Shown one piece after another: positions 53,892 through 63,089 of a stretch of 64,000 bases of DNA. The stretch is taken from assembly GCF_016901135.1 (NCBI RefSeq), contig NZ_JAFEVL010000048.1, forward strand, positions 1-64,000, given 5' to 3'. This DNA is from Martinezella lusitana (GTDB lineage Bacteria > Pseudomonadota > Alphaproteobacteria > Rhizobiales > Rhizobiaceae). The notes under the pieces are model-generated. The model ran no database searches and had not been told where the DNA came from. It saw only the letters and a list, made by a program, of their open reading frames with translations. The position numbers and the translations under genes were made by a program. The stretch's first letter is position 1. Each line of letters starts with the position of its first letter.

Positions 53892-55175
53892 ATGCTTGAT
53901 ATAAAATGGATTCGTGAGAATGCCGAGGTTCTGGATACGGCGCTTGCCAAGCGCGGCGCGGAGCCTCTGTCGCAAGGCCTCATTGCGCTCGACGAGAAGC
54001 GCCGTTCCGTCATTCAGTCCGTCCAGGATATGCAGTCCCGCCGCAACACCGCCTCGAAAGAGATCGGTGCGGCCATGGCGCAGAAGAATAGCGAGCTTGC
54101 CGAAAAGCTGAAGGCCGAGGTCGCCGACATCAAGACCTTGCTTCCGGCCGCGGAAGACGAAGAGCGCACGCTGACGGCGGAGCTCAATGACGCGCTGTCG
54201 CGCATCCCCAACATCCCATTTGAGGATGTGCCCGTCGGCAAGGACGAGCACGACAATGTCGTCAAGCATGCCTGGGGCGCCAAGCCCACCTGGAACCATG
54301 AGCCGAAGGAACACTTCGAAATCGGCGACGAGCTTGGCTACATGGATTTCGAGCGCGCCGCGAAACTTGCCGGTTCGCGCTTCACGGTGCTGACCTCGCA
54401 GCTGGCACGTCTCGAGCGGGCGCTTGGCCAGTTCATGATCGACCTGCATACGAGCGAGCACGGCTATACCGAAGTCAGCGCGCCGCTGATGGTGCGTGAC
54501 GAAACCATGTTCGGCACCGGCCAACTGCCGAAATTCGCCGAGGATTCGTTCAAGACCACGGATGGCCGCTGGCTGATCCCGACCGCCGAAGTGACGCTCA
54601 CCAATCTCGTCTCCGGCGAAATTCTCGATCAGGAGAAGCTGCCGCTGCGCTTTACGGCGCTGACGCCGTCCTTCCGTTCGGAGGCGGGCTCTGCCGGCCG
54701 CGATACCCGCGGCATGCTGCGCCAGCACCAGTTCTGGAAGTGTGAGCTGGTGTCGATCACCGATGCCGAAAGCTCGATTGCCGAGCACGAACGCATGACC
54801 GCCTGCGCCGAAGAGGTGCTGAAGCGCCTCGGCCTGCATTATCGCGTCATGACGTTGTCGACGGGCGATATGGGCTTTGGCGCGCGCAAGACCTACGACC
54901 TGGAAGTCTGGCTGCCGGGACAGGATACCTATCGCGAGATCTCGTCATGCTCGGTCTGCGGCGATTTCCAGGCCCGGCGCATGAATGCCCGCTATCGTGG
55001 CAAGGACGACAAGAACACGAAGTTCGTCCATACGCTGAACGGCTCCGGCACGGCCGTCGGCCGGTGCCTGATCGCCGTCCTCGAGAATTATCTGAACGCC
55101 GATGGCTCTGTCACTGTCCCTGACGCACTGCTGCCATATATGGGTGGTGTGAACAGGATCGAAAAAGCAGCTTAA
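53892..55175 (+). CDS. serS: Seryl-tRNA synthetase
   Basis: 427 residues, class II. The N-terminal coiled-coil arm that grips the tRNA-Ser variable loop spans about 25-105 (VQDMQSRRNTASKEIG, ELAEKLKAEVADIK). Motif 2 is FRSEAGSAGRDTRGMLRQHQF in part (about 260-280) and motif 3 is GSGTAVGRCLIAVLENY in part (about 385-400). A product begins at ATG 53892. It is followed after 16 bases by surE. Confidence 0.95.
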   Translation: MLDIKWIRENAEVLDTALAKRGAEPLSQGLIALDEKRRSVIQSVQDMQSRRNTASKEIGAAMAQKNSELAEKLKAEVADIKTLLPAAEDEERTLTAELNDALSRIPNIPFEDVPVGKDEHDNVVKHAWGAKPTWNHEPKEHFEIGDELGYMDFERAAKLAGSRFTVLTSQLARLERALGQFMIDLHTSEHGYTEVSAPLMVRDETMFGTGQLPKFAEDSFKTTDGRWLIPTAEVTLTNLVSGEILDQEKLPLRFTALTPSFRSEAGSAGRDTRGMLRQHQFWKCELVSITDAESSIAEHERMTACAEEVLKRLGLHYRVMTLSTGDMGFGARKTYDLEVWLPGQDTYREISSCSVCGDFQARRMNARYRGKDDKNTKFVHTLNGSGTAVGRCLIAVLENYLNADGSVTVPDALLPYMGGVNRIEKAA

Positions 55176-55191
55176 ATCCGGCGGTGGGGCG

Positions 55192-55956
55192 ATGCGTATA
55201 CTTCTGACCAATGATGACGGCATCCACGCCGAAGGGCTGGCTGTGCTGGAGCGTATCGCCCGCACCCTGTCGGACGATGTCTGGATCGTCGCACCCGAGA
55301 CCGATCAGAGCGGCCTTGCCCATTCGCTGAGCCTCTCTGAGCCGTTGCGCATGCGCAAGGTTTCCGACAAGCACTATGCGCTGCGGGGAACGCCGACGGA
55401 TTGTATCATCATGGGCATCCGGCAGGTGCTGGACATCAAGCCGGATCTGGTGCTTTCGGGCGTCAATTCCGGCTCGAATGTCGCAGACGACGTCACCTAT
55501 TCCGGAACGATCGCCGGGGCGATCGAGGGGACGCTGCAGGGTGTGCGTTCTTTCGCCCTCAGCCAAGCCTATGTCCATCAGAACGGTGCGCGCGTCGTGC
55601 CTTGGGAAGTAGCCGAGACGCATGCTCCGGCCTTGCTCGGCAAGCTCATCGATATCGATCTGCCCGACGGCACCTTCCTGAATCTGAATTTCCCGAATTG
55701 CCGCCCCGACGAGATCGCAGGGACGGAAGTGACGGCGCAGGGCAATCTCGCCTTCAACATACAGGTGGAGGAGCGCGCCGATGGCCGCGGCTTCCCGTAT
55801 TATTGGCTGAGATTCGGCGAACGCAGCGGTGTCTTCCGTCCGGGTACCGATATTCAGGCGTTGAAACAAAATCGTATTTCGGTAACTCCTTTGAAACTCG
55901 ATTTGACGGATTATTCGGCGCAGGACCGCGTGGCGCGGGCGCTCGGTATGGAGTAG
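55192..55956 (+). CDS. surE: 5'/3'-nucleotidase SurE
   Basis: 254 residues. The opening MRILLTNDDGIHAEGLAVLE is the SurE signature with the metal-binding Asp pair (DD, 8-9), Ser of DQSGLAHSLS (about 39-45) and the Asn of SGVNSGSNVADD (about 92-98). It hydrolyses nucleoside monophosphates and short polyphosphates and is linked to stationary-phase survival. Four bases separate it from pcm, the classic surE-pcm pair. Confidence 0.93.
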   Translation: MRILLTNDDGIHAEGLAVLERIARTLSDDVWIVAPETDQSGLAHSLSLSEPLRMRKVSDKHYALRGTPTDCIIMGIRQVLDIKPDLVLSGVNSGSNVADDVTYSGTIAGAIEGTLQGVRSFALSQAYVHQNGARVVPWEVAETHAPALLGKLIDIDLPDGTFLNLNFPNCRPDEIAGTEVTAQGNLAFNIQVEERADGRGFPYYWLRFGERSGVFRPGTDIQALKQNRISVTPLKLDLTDYSAQDRVARALGME

Positions 55957-55960
55957 CGGA

Positions 55961-56614
55961 TTGACACCTCGTTTGGTCGAGAAGGAAGGCTTTGCAGCCG
56001 TTGTTCTGCGGCTGCGGGCGGAAGGTATATTGGATATCGATCTGATGACGGCGGTCGAGCAGACGCCACGCCTGCCTTTCGTGCCGCCGCAATTTGTCGA
56101 TGATGCCTATTCCAGCCGGACGATCCCGATCGAATGCGGGGCCTTCATGGAAGGCATGGATCTTGTCGTACGGATTCTTCACGGCCTCAAGATCAAGCCT
56201 GGTCACCGCGTTCTCGAGATCGGAACCGGCAGCGGATTTACCGCCGCCGTCATGGGGCGAATCGTGGAGCGGGTCCTCACGGTCGATCGTTACAAGACGC
56301 TGACAACGGCTGCGCAACAGCGTGTGGATACGCTCGGGCTACGCAATGTCATCATTCGGCAGGCCGACGGCAGCGCCGGGCTGCAGGGCGAGGGCACCTT
56401 CGACCGCATCCTTGTGACCGCCGCGTTCACGACCATGCCGCGCTTCTATGCCGAGCAACTGGTGTCTGGCGGATCCATGATCGCGCCGCTGATCGTGTCC
56501 GATGATGTCTGCCGTCTGGTACGCCTGACCAAAACCGGCAGCCGCTTCGAGCGCGAGGAACTCTTCGACGTTCCCTATCAGCCCATCGTGCCGATGCTCG
56601 CCTCCTATCTTTGA
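55961..56614 (+). CDS. pcm: Protein-L-isoaspartate O-methyltransferase
   Basis: 217 residues. Methylates abnormal isoaspartyl residues for repair. TPRLPFVPPQFVDDAYS and IPIECGAFMEGMD (normally IGxGQTISQP) precede SAM motif I VLEIGTGSGFTAAVMG (about 85-100). The start is TTG 55961, four bases after surE, with family similarity from the first residues (RLVEKEGFAAVVLRLRAEG). The GAFMEG variant of the GQTISQ loop is, as far as I recall, shared by rhizobial Pcm. This is the second PCMT-family gene in the window. Confidence 0.85.
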   Translation: MTPRLVEKEGFAAVVLRLRAEGILDIDLMTAVEQTPRLPFVPPQFVDDAYSSRTIPIECGAFMEGMDLVVRILHGLKIKPGHRVLEIGTGSGFTAAVMGRIVERVLTVDRYKTLTTAAQQRVDTLGLRNVIIRQADGSAGLQGEGTFDRILVTAAFTTMPRFYAEQLVSGGSMIAPLIVSDDVCRLVRLTKTGSRFEREELFDVPYQPIVPMLASYL

Positions 56615-56641
56615 GGCCCAATTTTGATCGATGAGGATGGA

Positions 56642-56671
56642 GAGCGGGCCGCTGGCCCGCTGTTTCATTTT
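56642..56671 (+). terminator. Terminator after pcm
   Basis: AGCGGGCC and GGCCCGCT form a perfect 8-bp stem with a 3-base loop, followed by GTTTCATTTT. Confidence 0.75.
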
Positions 56672-56785
56672 CTATGGTTAGCAATTCCTCAAAAAAACAC
56701 ATGCCGCACCAGTGCTTTAACCGCATGGTAAGATTAACGCGCTTTAATCGACCCATAATCGGTTGCGTCTTAAGTGGGTTGAGTC

Positions 56786-58480
56786 ATGGGTTTCAGTCTT
56801 TCTTCAAACTTCGGTAAATCGGCAGGGAAAGTCCTGGTGGCAATCCTCCTGGCGAGCACTGCAACGGCTTGTAGTTCAGACACGACCCGCTTCAGCGGGC
56901 TCTTCTCCAAGAACACGGATAACGTGACGACCGGTTCTATCAACCGGCGCAGTCTGAACGGTCCGGATGGCGATCCGGTGCCGCGAGCCGATGTCGCCCA
57001 GGCGGTTGGCTATGGCCAACAGGATTATTCGCAGTCGAGCACACCGGTAACGCAACCCTACCCGAATTCGCCGGCTCGCTATAACCCATCCTATTCCAGT
57101 GCTCGCGTGTCCACGGCACCCGTCGCGATCCAGCGTTCCGATCTGGCGCCTCCCGGTGCATCTGCCGACATGACGCGCCCGCATGCGGCACCCAGAGCGG
57201 AAAACGAAGCGCTCGCCCAGCCGTTCCCGTCATCGCGCAGGAATGATGGCTCTCGCGCCGGGCCGGCTCTCGCTCCGGACACATTGTCGACAGGCACGAT
57301 CAAGACCGCTTCGGCTCCTCAGCCGTCCTCGGGTTGGACTGCTGTCAATGCTCCGAGCGTGACGTTGCATCCGGGTGAGAACATTGCGCTGCTGTCCCGC
57401 CGCTATGGCGTCCCGGAAAAGGAAATCCTGCGCGCCAATGGCTTGCGTAATGGCGCCGGCGCTCAGCCCGGCCAGCAGATCATCATACCGACCATGAATG
57501 GCGCCGGCGCCTCGAGCCCCGCCAAGATGGCCTCGGAGGCGACCGATCTTTCCAAGGGTGGCAAGATGCCGGGTCCGGCGAAGGCGCCGCAGCAGGAGGC
57601 CCTTGCGCTGCCGTCCAACGGCCAGATGCGCGGCAAGTCTCAGGCAGGCCTTGCCGATCCCAACAAGCTCGCTGCCGGCAACGGCAAGGGACCGACGCCG
57701 AAGGGCACCTATGTCGTCAAGCCGGGTGATTCGCTGGCCAGGATTGCGAAGGAGAGCGGCGTTACCGTCGCCGAGCTCAAGCGGGCAAATGGCATGCAGG
57801 CCGGCGATGGTATTCGCATCGGCCAGGCATTGACGCTGCCGCATGGAGCGCTTGCTGCCGACCCCGTTAAGACTGCGTCGATCGAGCCGCAGAAGGTTTC
57901 GGCAAAGCCGACCGCGATCCCGACGGCCGAGCCGAAGCAGGCCGCAGCGGAGCCGGTGGCAAAGCAGGCGCCGAAGGCCGTCGCCCACGCCGATGCGGCA
58001 CCCGATGCCGCCAAGCCGCAGGTGGTTGCTTCCGCGCCTCCGAGCCAGGCAATCAACGACGCCGCCAAGTCCGATGCACAGGCCGACGCGCCGGAAGCAA
58101 GCGGCATCGGCAAATATCGCTGGCCGGTTCGCGGTGCGGTCATTGCCGGCTACGGCGCCAACGTCAACGGCAGCCGTAACGACGGTATCGACATCTCCGT
58201 TCCTGAGGGAACGCCGATCAAAGCGGCCGAGAATGGCGTCGTCATCTATGCCGGCAACGGCCTGAAGGAGCTCGGCAATACGGTTCTCATCCGCCACGAC
58301 GACGGTACGGTGACTGTCTATGGCCACGCCGACGCGCTCAGCGTCACGCGCGGGCAGAAGGTCCAGCGCGGCCAGACGCTCGCAACGTCGGGCATGAGCG
58401 GCAACGTCACCCAGCCGCAAATGCACTTCGAAGTTCGCAAGAATTCGGCTCCGGTCAACCCAATGACGTTCCTTGAGTAG
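56786..58480 (+). CDS. nlpD: NlpD-like lipoprotein: two LysM domains and a degenerate LytM domain
   Basis: 564 residues. The N-terminus has a hydrophobic stretch ending LLASTATAC (Cys 29, a slightly irregular lipobox). LysM domains lie at about 190-235 (LHPGENIALLSRRYGVPEKE) and 310-353 (YVVKPGDSLARIAKESGVTV). The C-terminal M23/LytM domain (about 450-564) keeps Asp 469 and His 547, but the first zinc His is Asn 465 (NDGID) and the first His of HxH is Gln 545 (QMHFE). It should therefore be catalytically dead, like E. coli NlpD and EnvC, and act as an activator of cell-separation amidases. Its place after surE-pcm is the classic nlpD position. Confidence 0.85.
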   Translation: MGFSLSSNFGKSAGKVLVAILLASTATACSSDTTRFSGLFSKNTDNVTTGSINRRSLNGPDGDPVPRADVAQAVGYGQQDYSQSSTPVTQPYPNSPARYNPSYSSARVSTAPVAIQRSDLAPPGASADMTRPHAAPRAENEALAQPFPSSRRNDGSRAGPALAPDTLSTGTIKTASAPQPSSGWTAVNAPSVTLHPGENIALLSRRYGVPEKEILRANGLRNGAGAQPGQQIIIPTMNGAGASSPAKMASEATDLSKGGKMPGPAKAPQQEALALPSNGQMRGKSQAGLADPNKLAAGNGKGPTPKGTYVVKPGDSLARIAKESGVTVAELKRANGMQAGDGIRIGQALTLPHGALAADPVKTASIEPQKVSAKPTAIPTAEPKQAAAEPVAKQAPKAVAHADAAPDAAKPQVVASAPPSQAINDAAKSDAQADAPEASGIGKYRWPVRGAVIAGYGANVNGSRNDGIDISVPEGTPIKAAENGVVIYAGNGLKELGNTVLIRHDDGTVTVYGHADALSVTRGQKVQRGQTLATSGMSGNVTQPQMHFEVRKNSAPVNPMTFLE

Positions 58481-58503
58481 GTAGTGCGTCTCAAGGAGTC
58501 TGC

Positions 58504-58531
58504 AAAAAGCCCGGCTATCACCGGGCTTTTT
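58504..58531. terminator. Bidirectional terminator between nlpD and the DUF815 gene
   Basis: AAAAAGCCCGG and CCGGGCTTTTT form an 11-bp stem with a 6-base loop; T runs on both strands. Confidence 0.9.
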
Positions 58532-58558
58532 GTCGTTCGAGGGCCTTAATATCTCGGA

Positions 58559-59431
58559 TCAGTCCCGCTTGAGCACGATGCGCAACCGTCCGGCCAGATC
58601 CTGGATATATTGCCAGGCGACGCGACCGGACCGCGCGCCGCGCGTCGTCGCCCATTCCAAAGCCTCGTGGTGCATCTGGGAACGATCCAGGTCGAACTTG
58701 AAGTGATCGGCATAGGCGTCGATCATCTGCAGATAATCTTCCTGGCTGCACTTGTGGAAGCCGAGCCAGAGACCGAAGCGATCGGAAAGCGAAACCTTTT
58801 CCTCCACGGCTTCGGATGGATTGATCGCCGTCGACTGTTCGTTCTCCATCATGTGACGCGGCAGCAGATGGCGTCGGTTTGATGTGGCATAGAACAGCAC
58901 ATTGTCGGGCCGCCCTTCAACACCGCCGTCAAGTGCGGCCTTCAGCGACTTGTAGGCAGTATCGTCATGATCGAAGGACAGGTCGTCGCAGAAGAGGATG
59001 ATGCGATGCGGCGTCGCCTTCAGAATGTCCAGCAGCACCGGTAGCGACGAAATATCCTCACGATGCACTTCGATCAGCTTCAGCGAGATGCCGGTGGCGC
59101 GGCGCACATCCTCGTGCACTGCCTTGACGAGCGAGGACTTGCCCATGCCGCGCGCGCCCCAGAGCAGGACGTTGTTGGCAGCAAAGCCGTCCGCGAAGCG
59201 CAATGTGTTCTCGTGAAGAATATCGCGCACGTGATCGACGCCGCGAATGAGGCTAAGCGCCACGCGGTTCGGCCGCGCAACGGGTTGCAGATGCAGCCGG
59301 GCAGGAGCCCAGACGAAGCAGTCGGCAGCATTCCAGTCGTTGATTGCCGGAGCCGGCCCGGCCAGACGTTCGAGCGCGTCGGCAAGGCGGCGGACTTCCG
59401 CAAGGATCAGGGCGTTTTGGTCTTCACTCAC
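58559..59431 (-). CDS. DUF815 AAA-type ATPase
   Basis: 290 residues. Walker A GARGMGKSS (about 93-101), Walker B IILFCDDLSFD (about 144-154), sensor Asn in YATSNRRHLLP (about 182-192) and the family block EEKVSLSDRFGLWLGFHKCSQEDYL in parts. DUF815 proteins are conserved AAA ATPases near secD/yajC in alphaproteobacteria; substrate and role unknown. It is divergent from yajC and convergent with nlpD. Confidence 0.85.
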   Translation of the reverse strand: MSEDQNALILAEVRRLADALERLAGPAPAINDWNAADCFVWAPARLHLQPVARPNRVALSLIRGVDHVRDILHENTLRFADGFAANNVLLWGARGMGKSSLVKAVHEDVRRATGISLKLIEVHREDISSLPVLLDILKATPHRIILFCDDLSFDHDDTAYKSLKAALDGGVEGRPDNVLFYATSNRRHLLPRHMMENEQSTAINPSEAVEEKVSLSDRFGLWLGFHKCSQEDYLQMIDAYADHFKFDLDRSQMHHEALEWATTRGARSGRVAWQYIQDLAGRLRIVLKRD

Positions 59432-59638
59432 CGTTTTCCTCCTGAATATTGGTCAAGAAAGTCGTAAAATGCGCGCGCTGTATTGCCGGGTATCATGCTC
59501 CTTCCGGGGCTGAAAGGCTAAGAGACCGGGAAAACGGTACGGTTCGTGGCTGTTTTTGTTGCAATCGCCATGCGCCTAACTATATTCCGGCCACCTGACG
59601 CGGGCCCCGTCCCCGCAAGGAGTTCAAGGGAGTTTTTG

Positions 59639-59986
59639 ATGTTTATCACCAACGCATATGCGCAGAGCGCGACAGATTCGGTCGCGAGTGCCTTCGGCGG
59701 TTCCGGCTTTGAAATGATCATCCTGTTTGTACCACTGATGGTCGTTTGGTATTTCCTTCTCATTCGTCCGCAGCGTGCCCAGGCAAAGAAGCGCGACGAG
59801 ATCCTGAAGAACATTCGCCGCGGCGATCAGATCGTCACCAGCGGCATTGTCGGCAAGGTTACCAAGGTCATCGACGACAAGGAACTCGAAGTCGAGATTG
59901 CCGAAGGCGTGCGCATCCGCGTCGTCCGCAGCGCCATTTCGGAAGTTCGCGTCAAGGGTGAGCCCGTCAAGGCCGACGCGGCGTAA
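59639..59986 (+). CDS. yajC: Preprotein translocase subunit YajC
   Basis: 115 residues from ATG 59639 (AAGGGAG upstream). One membrane helix (GFEMIILFVPLMVVWYFLLIRPQ) with the IRPQ motif, then the YajC cytoplasmic part (KKRDEILKNIRRGDQIVTSGGI-like, VTKVIDDKELEVEIAEGVRIRVVR in parts). It belongs to the SecDF-YajC accessory complex and stands directly before secDF, as usual. Confidence 0.93.
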   Translation: MFITNAYAQSATDSVASAFGGSGFEMIILFVPLMVVWYFLLIRPQRAQAKKRDEILKNIRRGDQIVTSGIVGKVTKVIDDKELEVEIAEGVRIRVVRSAISEVRVKGEPVKADAA

Positions 59987-60144
59987 GCTTCTCGTGTGCA
60001 GGCAGCTCGCCTGGCCGGTGCGCGTCCTCGAAAATCGGGATCGACTTTCTTGAAGGACTGTGCACAAATTCAAGGTGTTACTGCGCCCTTAGCAATCCCT
60101 ATGGAAAGCGGGGCGCAGTAGAGAAGCCCAAACTCGAGAGAGCG

Positions 60145-62688
60145 ATGCTGCACGTCTCCTGGTGGAAGACCACCCTGATCTGGTTCGCCGTCCTCGCGAG
60201 CGTTCTTCTTGCCGCGCCGAACCTGCTCGGTGAGCGTGCGCTTTCCTCTCTTCCGGCCTGGCTGGCGCATAGAAAGATCGAGCTGGGGCTCGATCTTCGC
60301 GGCGGTTCCCATCTCCTGCTGAAGATCGAGCGGGACGATGTCGAAAGGGATCGCCTGGAAACGATCGTCGGCGACATTGCCACCCGGCTCCGCACGATGA
60401 ACATTGCCTATTCCGGCCTCACCGGAACCGGCCGCAAGATTCAGCTCCGCATCAACGATCCCGCGCAGATTCAGCCCGCGGTCAATGCATTGAAACCGCT
60501 CACCTCTGGTTCGGACAGGCCGGCTGTCGTGCTTTCCCAGGGCGACAACGGAGCGATGACGCTTAATATTACCGATGCCGATATCGATAATCATGTGTCT
60601 TCGGCAGTCGCGCGGGCGCTCAGGATCATTCGCAGCCGCATCGCGCAGCTCGGTGTGGGCGAACCCCTGATCCGCAGGCAGGGTGCCGATCGCATTCTCG
60701 TGCAGGTGCCTGATCTTGCTGATCCGCAACGGTTGAAGAACCTTCTGAGCCAGCCTGCCAAGCTCAGTTTCCGCCTTATCGATCAATCGATGTCGGTTCA
60801 GGACGCCATGAATGGTCGCCCGCCCGCCGGGTCGGACGTGCTGTTTTCCGAAGACGATCCGCCGGTCGGCTATCTCGTGCAAAGGCAGCCTTTGCTCTCG
60901 AATGTCGACTTCGCCGACGCCTTATCCGCCGTCAACAGCCAGAACAATGACGGTACGATCTCGGTCAAGCTGACGCAGGAGGCGACCAGCCGCTTCGCGC
61001 AATCGACCGCAAGCAATCTCGGCAAGATCATCGTCGTCGTGTTCGACGATCAGGTCATCTCCGCTGCCACCTTGAAGACGGTGATCGCCACCGGGGAAAT
61101 CGATATCCCCGGGGATTTTACCGCTCAAGGGGCGCAGGATCTGGCCGTCATGCTCAAGAGCGGACCGCTGCCGGCAACAATGACGCCGGTCGAGGAGCGG
61201 ACGATCCAGCCCGGCCTCGGCAACGACACGACGCGCTACGGCATCCTGGCCTGCATCGCCGCCGCAATCTTCGTCGCCGTGCTCATGATCGGCTTCTATC
61301 GTATCCTCGGTATTGTGGCGACGATCGCGCTTGTCATCAACATCATCATGGTGGTGGCGATCATGGGATTGTTCGGCATCACGCTGACATTGCCGGGCGT
61401 TGCCGCCATCGTGCTTACCATCGGTATCGGATTGGATGCGGTGGTGCTGATCTATGAGCGCGTGCGCGAGGAGGAAAAGAAAACGCATCTTCTCGTCGAT
61501 GCGCTGCGCCACGGCTTCAATAGGGCCGCCGCCACCGTGGCCGACGCCAACCTGACCGTGCTCATCGTTGCGGCCATTCTTTTCTATGCGAGCAGCGGCG
61601 CCGTACGCGGCTTTGCCGCGACCCTGATTGTCGGCGTTTTCACCACCTTCTTCACGTCCTGCTTCGTAACGCGTTCCCTCATCACCATGTGGATATCGCG
61701 CCGCAAGCCGCGCACCTTGCTGGTCGGCGTGCGAAGCGGCATTTTCGATAACGCCAATATCCGTTTCATGGGCATTCGCCGCTACACGTTCACGGTATCG
61801 GCGGCCCTGTCGGTGGTCACGCTTCTGGCTTTTGCGACGGTCGGCATGCATCTCGGCGTCGATTTTGCCGGCGGCTCGATCGTCGAGGTTCGCGCCAAGC
61901 AGGGTGTCGCCGATCTGGCGAATATTCAATCGCGCCTGCAGGACGCGATTCCGGGCGACGTGCGGGTCGAGCGGCTTGACGATCGGCTGAGTGCGTTGAT
62001 CCGCGTGCACGCGCAGGAGGGCGGCGAAAATGCGGAGCAGTCCGCCGTGACACTTGTCCGGGATGAACTGGGCAAGGATTACGACTTCTCCCGCGTCGAA
62101 GTGGTCGGCCCTGCCGTGTCCGGTGAAATCACCATGACGGCCTCGCTTGCCGTACTGGCGGCGCTGATTGCCATTCTCGTCTATATATGGCTGCGCTTCG
62201 AGTGGCAGTTTGCAGTCGGCGCGATCATCGCGACGTTGCATGACGTCATCCTGACGCTCGGCCTGTTCGTCCTCACCGGCATGGAATTCAACATGACGGG
62301 GATCGCCGCGATTTTGACCATTGTCGGCTATTCGCTGAACGATACCGTGGTCGTCTATGACCGCATGCGCGAGAATCTCAGGCGCTATCCGCAAATGCCC
62401 TTGCCGATCCTGATCGATGCCTCCATCAATCAGACATTATCGCGGACCATTCTGACATCGGCGACGACGCTTGTGGCGCTGCTCGCGCTTTATATATTCG
62501 GCGGGGAGGTGATCCGTGCCTTCACCTTCGTGCTGCTTTTCGGCGTCGCGGTCGGAACTTTCTCGTCGATTTATATTGCGGCGCCCGTGCTGATCCTGTT
62601 CAAGCTGCGTCCGGACAAGTTCCAGACCGGCAGCGAAAGCAATGGGCCTGCGGCCGGCGACATCCAGTCAGGCAAACCAGCGGTGTGA
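60145..62688 (+). CDS. secDF: Fused protein-export proteins SecD-SecF
   Basis: 847 residues joining SecD and SecF in one chain, an RND-type proton-driven motor that pulls exported proteins through SecYEG. SecD part: first helix at about 7-25, DLRGGSHLLL (about 49-58), P1 periplasmic domain to about 350, then five helices. SecF part from about 540: RRYTFTVSAALSVVTLL, GVDFAGGSIVEVR (about 571-583) and five more helices (VVVYDRMREN near 742). Twelve membrane segments in total. It starts at ATG 60145 after GAGAG. Confidence 0.93.
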   Translation: MLHVSWWKTTLIWFAVLASVLLAAPNLLGERALSSLPAWLAHRKIELGLDLRGGSHLLLKIERDDVERDRLETIVGDIATRLRTMNIAYSGLTGTGRKIQLRINDPAQIQPAVNALKPLTSGSDRPAVVLSQGDNGAMTLNITDADIDNHVSSAVARALRIIRSRIAQLGVGEPLIRRQGADRILVQVPDLADPQRLKNLLSQPAKLSFRLIDQSMSVQDAMNGRPPAGSDVLFSEDDPPVGYLVQRQPLLSNVDFADALSAVNSQNNDGTISVKLTQEATSRFAQSTASNLGKIIVVVFDDQVISAATLKTVIATGEIDIPGDFTAQGAQDLAVMLKSGPLPATMTPVEERTIQPGLGNDTTRYGILACIAAAIFVAVLMIGFYRILGIVATIALVINIIMVVAIMGLFGITLTLPGVAAIVLTIGIGLDAVVLIYERVREEEKKTHLLVDALRHGFNRAAATVADANLTVLIVAAILFYASSGAVRGFAATLIVGVFTTFFTSCFVTRSLITMWISRRKPRTLLVGVRSGIFDNANIRFMGIRRYTFTVSAALSVVTLLAFATVGMHLGVDFAGGSIVEVRAKQGVADLANIQSRLQDAIPGDVRVERLDDRLSALIRVHAQEGGENAEQSAVTLVRDELGKDYDFSRVEVVGPAVSGEITMTASLAVLAALIAILVYIWLRFEWQFAVGAIIATLHDVILTLGLFVLTGMEFNMTGIAAILTIVGYSLNDTVVVYDRMRENLRRYPQMPLPILIDASINQTLSRTILTSATTLVALLALYIFGGEVIRAFTFVLLFGVAVGTFSSIYIAAPVLILFKLRPDKFQTGSESNGPAAGDIQSGKPAV

Positions 62689-62692
62689 TACA

Positions 62693-63079
62693 TTGGCAAA
62701 AGGTATAGAAATCCGTAGCGCGCATTTTCCGGGGCGCGCACCGATCGACGCATACGGCAACGGCGGCTTCCGCTTTGCCGACATGTCGCATCGCGGCTCG
62801 CTGCTTTGCCTGCCCTCGGGCATCTATGGCTGGGACATGCTGCTGGGGGACGCGCTGACGCCGGACCGTTTCCAGAAGGTGCTGGACGAGGCCGCGCAGA
62901 TCGAAGTGCTGCTTGTCGGCACCGGCATGGAATTGCGGCCGTTGCCGGCCGATCTGAAGGCAGCCCTGCGCGCCAGGCAGATTTCTTCCGACCCGATGAG
63001 CACGGGGGCGGCGGTTCGCACCTTCAATATCATGCTGTCCGAGTCGCGTGCGGTGGCCGCGGCGCTGATCGCCGTTTGA
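62693..63079 (+). CDS. Mth938-like domain protein
   Basis: 128 residues; TTG 62693 four bases after secDF is the best start because similarity begins with IEIRSAHFPGRAPIDAYGNGGFRF (in part). The rest (MSHRGSLLCLPSGIYGW, VLLVGTGMELRPLP, MSTGAAVRTFNIMLSESRAVAAAL) matches the Mth938/NDUFAF3-like family, whose mitochondrial member assists complex I assembly. Bacterial members sit next to secDF in alphaproteobacteria; role unproven. Confidence 0.82.
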   Translation: MAKGIEIRSAHFPGRAPIDAYGNGGFRFADMSHRGSLLCLPSGIYGWDMLLGDALTPDRFQKVLDEAAQIEVLLVGTGMELRPLPADLKAALRARQISSDPMSTGAAVRTFNIMLSESRAVAAALIAV

Positions 63080-63089
63080 CGTCCGGATC

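Noticed and set aside
60922..62394. 490-codon - strand frame opposite secDF
   Set aside because: Shadow frame of an unmistakable secDF gene; product is His/Arg/Asp-rich without a family.
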